NCBI GenBank assembly: GCA_025642075.2
Contig: JAODUO010000042.1
Span: forward strand, 699,001-763,000
Origin: Ridgeia piscesae
Taxonomy: Eukaryota > Annelida > Polychaeta > Sabellida > Siboglinidae
Length of the DNA stretch: 64,000 nt
Reading direction: 5' to 3'
Shown: one piece after another, positions 59,624 through 64,000 of the stretch
How positions within the stretch are numbered: the stretch's first letter is position 1
How the letters are laid out: the number at the start of each line of letters is the position of its first letter
Notes under the pieces: generated by a model
The model's input: the letters and a program-made list of their open reading frames with translations, nothing else
The model's database searches: none
What the model was told of the DNA's origin: nothing
Translations under genes and position numbers: made by a program

Positions 59624-61077
59624 TCAGTTATGTTTAATGGAATATGACATAATAAAGCATACTGATCCTATGTCATATGTATTTCAGCAACTCCTTGGAA
59701 CTGTTAGTGACTAGCAGAATGCTTACTTGTGTTGTTATGGTTCAATGACCGTTTGTTTACGTGGACAAGCTAAACAACCTCAATTCATTGTCAGCCGATA
59801 TGTTCAGTTATTTCCCAGTGGATGACAGTGACATGCGCCTTCCTGGTGTAAATAAACTGGTTTGCCATACCTGCTATTGTTGTCTGTGGCAGTGTTTACG
59901 TAGCATAGCTTTGTCACCATACCAGCTATTTCTGTCTGGCAGGGTATGCTTAGTGTGATGGTGTAGCCTTGTAATTGGGCTTATAATTGGTCATGGTCAA
60001 TGTGGTAGAACATTTTGTAAATCTTGTCCCTTGCTGATGTAGAGCCACCATATTGAAACTCCTGAATGTGGAATAGTGACTGTGTAGTTGTGTATACACA
60101 GGGGTTTCGTAGGATGGTTGTCATTGGTTATGGAGGGCCACTCAACAATTGAATCCCATTGCACACTCCGTAATTCTGTTCATTATAAAAGAATCTGGAT
60201 ATGTGTAACTGTCACCGCCGATACGGTGGTTATTGTTACCATGGAGTGGGTGTGTCACTGATGAATAGACCTTGACCTGTAATGTAGGTGTTCTTTCGTT
60301 CTGTCTTTGCTATACATGACGTCATACTAACACATGCACTGTGCTACAGGCCCAAGGCATTGTGTGTGTCAACCAATTTGTTACATCTTGGTACCTAGGC
60401 TGTTCATCAACATGGCTACCCGTGCAGTATTGCTAGATGTTGGGGTGGAATGCCAGTCCTGTGTTTGCTACACACTCTTTTGTCACTATTTGTTAAGTAT
60501 GTCAAGTTGTCAACCAATTTATTATTTGCTTGACATTTGACACTTGTGGTCATACATCAAGTTATCAACCAGTTTAATATTTACTACCGGTACACAATGA
60601 CTGTGGGATATGTAGTTATTTGAAATATACACGCATGTAATAGATTACCTTTGGTTCATTCGTATATGTTTTGAGGATTCAGGAATCTTGCTCTATTTGG
60701 CAGTAGAGTTTAAGTAAGTACACCTGTCATTAATTTAGAAGTACCGGTAGGTTGCATATGAATAGATTCTTCAATGAATGATTGGTTCTGCCTCGTGTGA
60801 CCTACTTGCAATTGTTGGGTGGAGGACTTTGTAAGTTCTGAGAACTGTCAGCCGAGTAATCTTGTGTATCTTATGGATAACAGTCTTTTTGAGCCACATT
60901 AAACTTGTTGTGGGATGTTGGGTGTTTACTAAATGCATCAACTCCTCTAATATTAATCGGGGAAAGAAAATGACATTCGCCACTAAGTCAGCGAGTTTTT
61001 AAACATAAAATGTAGAGTTCTGTAAAAAGAAACTAGAAACAAACAGGAAGTGGAATCATGGCCTGTGCGATACATTG

Positions 61078-61510
61078 CACTGACACATGCGTAACAGTAA
61101 CTCAAATTTACTGCTACTGCATCATATGTGTTTGGAATGCATGTTGTATCATTTCGTGAGTTAACACTACCCATCTTGATCTGGTGAACTTGGACTCTAG
61201 AAATACACCCATTCAACTATAAAACTAAAATAAACATTTAATGACATTTCACACCATAAAGTGTCTTACTTAGACAATTCTACTTTGGCAACATCATTCT
61301 GGAATAATGCTTCATGAGTTTATGGTGTGTGAAGTATCATTAAACATGTTTTTTAGTTTTATAGTTAAATGGATGTATTTCTAGATTCTAAGTTCACCAG
61401 ATCAAGATGGGTAGTGTTAACTCACGAAATGATACAACATGCATTCCAAACACATATGATGTAGTAGCAGTAAATTTGAGTGACTGTTGCATGTGTGATT
61501 GTGTCAGTGT
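61078..61510. repeat. Long inverted repeat with arms of about 180 bp
   Basis: 61078-61258 is the reverse complement of 61320-61510 with few differences. For example, TGTTTGGAATGCATGTTGTA (61130-61149) is exact in the opposite arm (61432-61451). The loop is about 60 bp. Transcribed, it would fold into a long, nearly perfect hairpin. Confidence 0.95.
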
Positions 61511-62105
61511 GACTTAGTGGTTGACAGGTAGACAGGCCAGTAGGACAGTGAGGGCACACAGATGACATAACCCTGGAGGGCTTCCAGGGTGCATCAGAAA
61601 CAAGAAGGTAGGCTTAGCTTTAATAGTTCTTGTTGAAACTAGGGTTGTTGTCAAGCTCCTTAGCTGCCCAGTGCAGTCTGATTGTAAATGTGGCTTTAAA
61701 CCTAATAGGTTCAAAATAGGATGAGGTAGGGTGGTCAGTGTTAACCTAATTATGCAGAGTGAACTTCACTATTAATGTCACATCGAGTTAACTAGGTCAG
61801 TGTAATGTCATTAGTGAGATGACCATATCATTTGGACCGTATTAAAAGGATAAGTTGTAAATCATGTTGCATCAAAATTATAGCTCTTGCTCTATTTTGT
61901 ACAAGATAAACAAACTAAAAGTCTGATTTAAATTTGCTTGAATTTTAAGTTATTGAATGCTAATAGCATGTTTACATTACACAGTGGCATCTACTGGCAC
62001 TTTGTTAATACAAATTAAATATGCAAACAAAGGTATTGATCATTCAAATTGGATGGTCTGGAAATTATCTATTCCACTGATACTCCAGGTTATGCCTACT
62101 TAGAG

Positions 62106-63574
62106 TAGGCTTGGGCAAGGATTTTTCACTCAAATTAACCATATTGCTGGCATTTTGCTGCGTGACTTACACATAGAAGTATTAACCTTTGTGGAATCTA
62201 CCCACTACTCAACAAAAATCTGCCTGTGGCAACACGCTACCTGTGTTAAGATGCTATGTTGTTACGCTAGCGCGAGTGCCTCATCGCGTATACCATCAGG
62301 GTGAAAATTTAAGCATAAAATAGGCTTTCTTCTGAAACATTGCGCCCTGTCAATTTGTGACCAATTCAAACAGAATAAAGCTTATTTTGAAGACAAATTA
62401 TTGCTCTATCGATTGGTAATACACACTACGCTGAACTAATAAGAAATCGACCGCTAAAACGCAAGTAAACATGACCACTTATGTCACGGTCGTATTTTGT
62501 GAGCAACGTCGCCGTTCCGCATCAGATCGCGTAGTGTGTGGTACCATTCGATCCAGCATGAAATTTGCTATCCAGTACATGTAATTTTATGAATATAAAA
62601 TTTTATTTGTGAGGGGGCATACCTTTGAAAGTAGATGTTACTTTTTCCCTGAGTCACAATACTTCGGCAGATCGCCGCACGCGTTATTAGGTAAAACGCT
62701 AATGTTGTATTCCATGCGTATATCAGCTATTTCTAAATATCACGGAAAATAACGGTTACTAATTGTATTGCATTTTATAGATAATTTATTGTAAATAATT
62801 TGTGTATTTGCTTGTTGCTAAATCGAACAGTTTGCCCTTGCAACGAAATAGGCTGACCTAGATGTCAGCATCGCGATGAGCGCTCGGACTAGTCGATCTT
62901 TGTTGTGAGGGGTGTCAAGGTAGCCGTCGAGCTTGGCTTGGCTTGGCTTGGCTTGCCTTGCCGTTTATGTTAGTTAACAATCTTTATGAACTTATATTCA
63001 CGGCGTGGTGTTTTTATTCGTATCATAGACGTATTTATTACAACTGTATTACCCACACAACAGTAAATTTTACGAAACACAGATGACTTATTATGTTCTA
63101 ATGCTGAACGGCGAAGTTATTTATCGAAAGACAATTGCAATGGAAATGCTTGTGTTTACATGCGTTTTAGCGGGCTTTTTATTAATTCATCGTAGTGTGT
63201 ATCCCCAATCGGTAGAGCAATTATTTATCTTCAAAATAAACTTTATTCTGATTGCATTGGTCAAACATTGATACCACGCGACGTTTGGTATCGAAGCCTG
63301 TTTATGCTTCAATTTTCAACCTGATGGCACGCGCTGTGAGGCACTCGCGCTAGCATAATAACATAGCCCCGGACAGTTATTTTGTTGATTTGTAGGTTGT
63401 TTTGAAATGCTGCTGAATGCGTAATAATTGCGTAATCAGAACAAGATTTGGCATGTAAAGAGACAACACAATGACATTTTTAGTCATAAATTTATTCCAG
63501 AGATGTTAATACTTGTATGTGTAAGCGATGCAGAAATATGGTTAATTTCAGTGAACAATCCTTGCCCAAGCCTA
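62106..63574. mobile_element. Foldback-type DNA element with terminal inverted repeats over 400 bp
   Basis: The left repeat (62106-62525) and right repeat (63096-63574) are imperfect inverses along their whole length. The outer ends TAGGCTTGGGCAAGGATT and AATCCTTGCCCAAGCCTA match exactly. Inner landmarks such as GCTAGCGCGAGTGCCTCA, CAGAATAAAG.TTATTTTGAAGA and CCGCTAAAACGCA.GTAAAC are present in both. The centre (about 570 bp) is non-coding. The 62-codon frame at 63083-63271 lies within the right repeat and is not a gene. Confidence 0.9.
62931..62962. repeat. (GGCTT)n short pentanucleotide repeat
   Basis: Four GGCTT units followed by GCCTT variants, in the central part of the foldback element. 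Confidence 0.9.
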
Positions 63575-64000
63575 TTTTATATACAGTTCTTGATCTACTT
63601 ATTAGACTGATAGATAACGAAGGTGGCATCTACCCCAATACATGAGTAAACCATGTTTTATTAATCATTGTTATCATATGTGTGGGAATAAATATTACTT
63701 GTATTTATTAACAGTCCTCTTAACTGTGAAGTTATGAGATTTTTCCCTGAGGTAAGGTAATCGGGGAAAATAAATAAAAAGGCATATAAAATATTTTTTA
63801 AATGACATACCGGAATGAAACTTGTTTAAATGTCCAAATGTCAAATTTATCTTCTACACGTTTATATTTGTATTGCTTTCAATTAAGTTTTTCTATTTTG
63901 TGCTTGTCTCTTGTCAAGTGCTAATTTGCCAAAATAACACATTTCTACATTTTCAAGCTCTATTTTGTACAAGATAAACAAACTAAAAGTCTGATTTAAA

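Larger units (their letters stand above)
61888..64000. repeat. Direct repeats flanking a 2.1 kb segment
   Basis: GCTCTATTTTGTACAAGATA...CTGATTTAAA (61888-61931) recurs exactly at 63957-64000, and the match reaches the window end. The two copies bracket the foldback element. Confidence 0.85.

Noticed and set aside
63083..63271. 62-codon frame with a hydrophobic centre
   Set aside because: It lies within the right inverted repeat of the foldback element and is broken in the left copy.

Overview
This is a 64 kb piece of an animal nuclear genome. It is AT-rich, with long introns, many microsatellites and minisatellites, fragments of non-LTR retrotransposons, and short inverted-repeat DNA elements. 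The repeat types suggest an aquatic invertebrate (a lophotrochozoan or a non-vertebrate deuterostome), but nothing here fixes the species. I see no rRNA, tRNA, CRISPR or bacterial-style operon.

The one gene that can be fully assembled is an atlastin, the dynamin-like GTPase that fuses endoplasmic reticulum tubules. It lies on the minus strand in 13 coding exons between 45863 (ATG) and 14451 (stop). All exon phases join cleanly to give 538 residues. The G motifs, the paired membrane segment and a basic C-terminal end are present. Reading through the last donor gives a second, 523-residue form with a different tail. Its introns hold four minisatellites (units of 28, 29, 29/26 and 51 bp), a Tc1/mariner/pogo-type element and other small inverted-repeat elements.

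A second gene starts head to head with atlastin across a short shared promoter that has two perfect CRE palindromes and a CCAAT box (45864-46279). Its non-coding first exon ends at 46279. Its first coding exon (48007-48913) encodes 302 residues of Ser/Asn/Gln/His/Pro-rich, disordered, activation-domain-like sequence. I could not identify the family. The rest of the gene appears to continue to the right through 15 kb of intron-like sequence and beyond the window.

Left to right: 1-4010 is a decayed LINE lying inside imperfect terminal inverted repeats; 4010-9240 is a belt of microsatellites and a 57-bp minisatellite; 11480-12560 is a second decayed LINE (minus strand); 14008-45863 is atlastin; 45864-48913 is the promoter and start of the second gene; 48914-64000 is intron-like sequence with a small family of inverted-repeat elements, very long (TA)n and (CA)n tracts, a 180-bp-arm hairpin, and a 1.47 kb element with inverted repeats of over 400 bp.

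All exon calls come from reading splice signals, phase and family motifs by eye. No alignment or transcript data were available.
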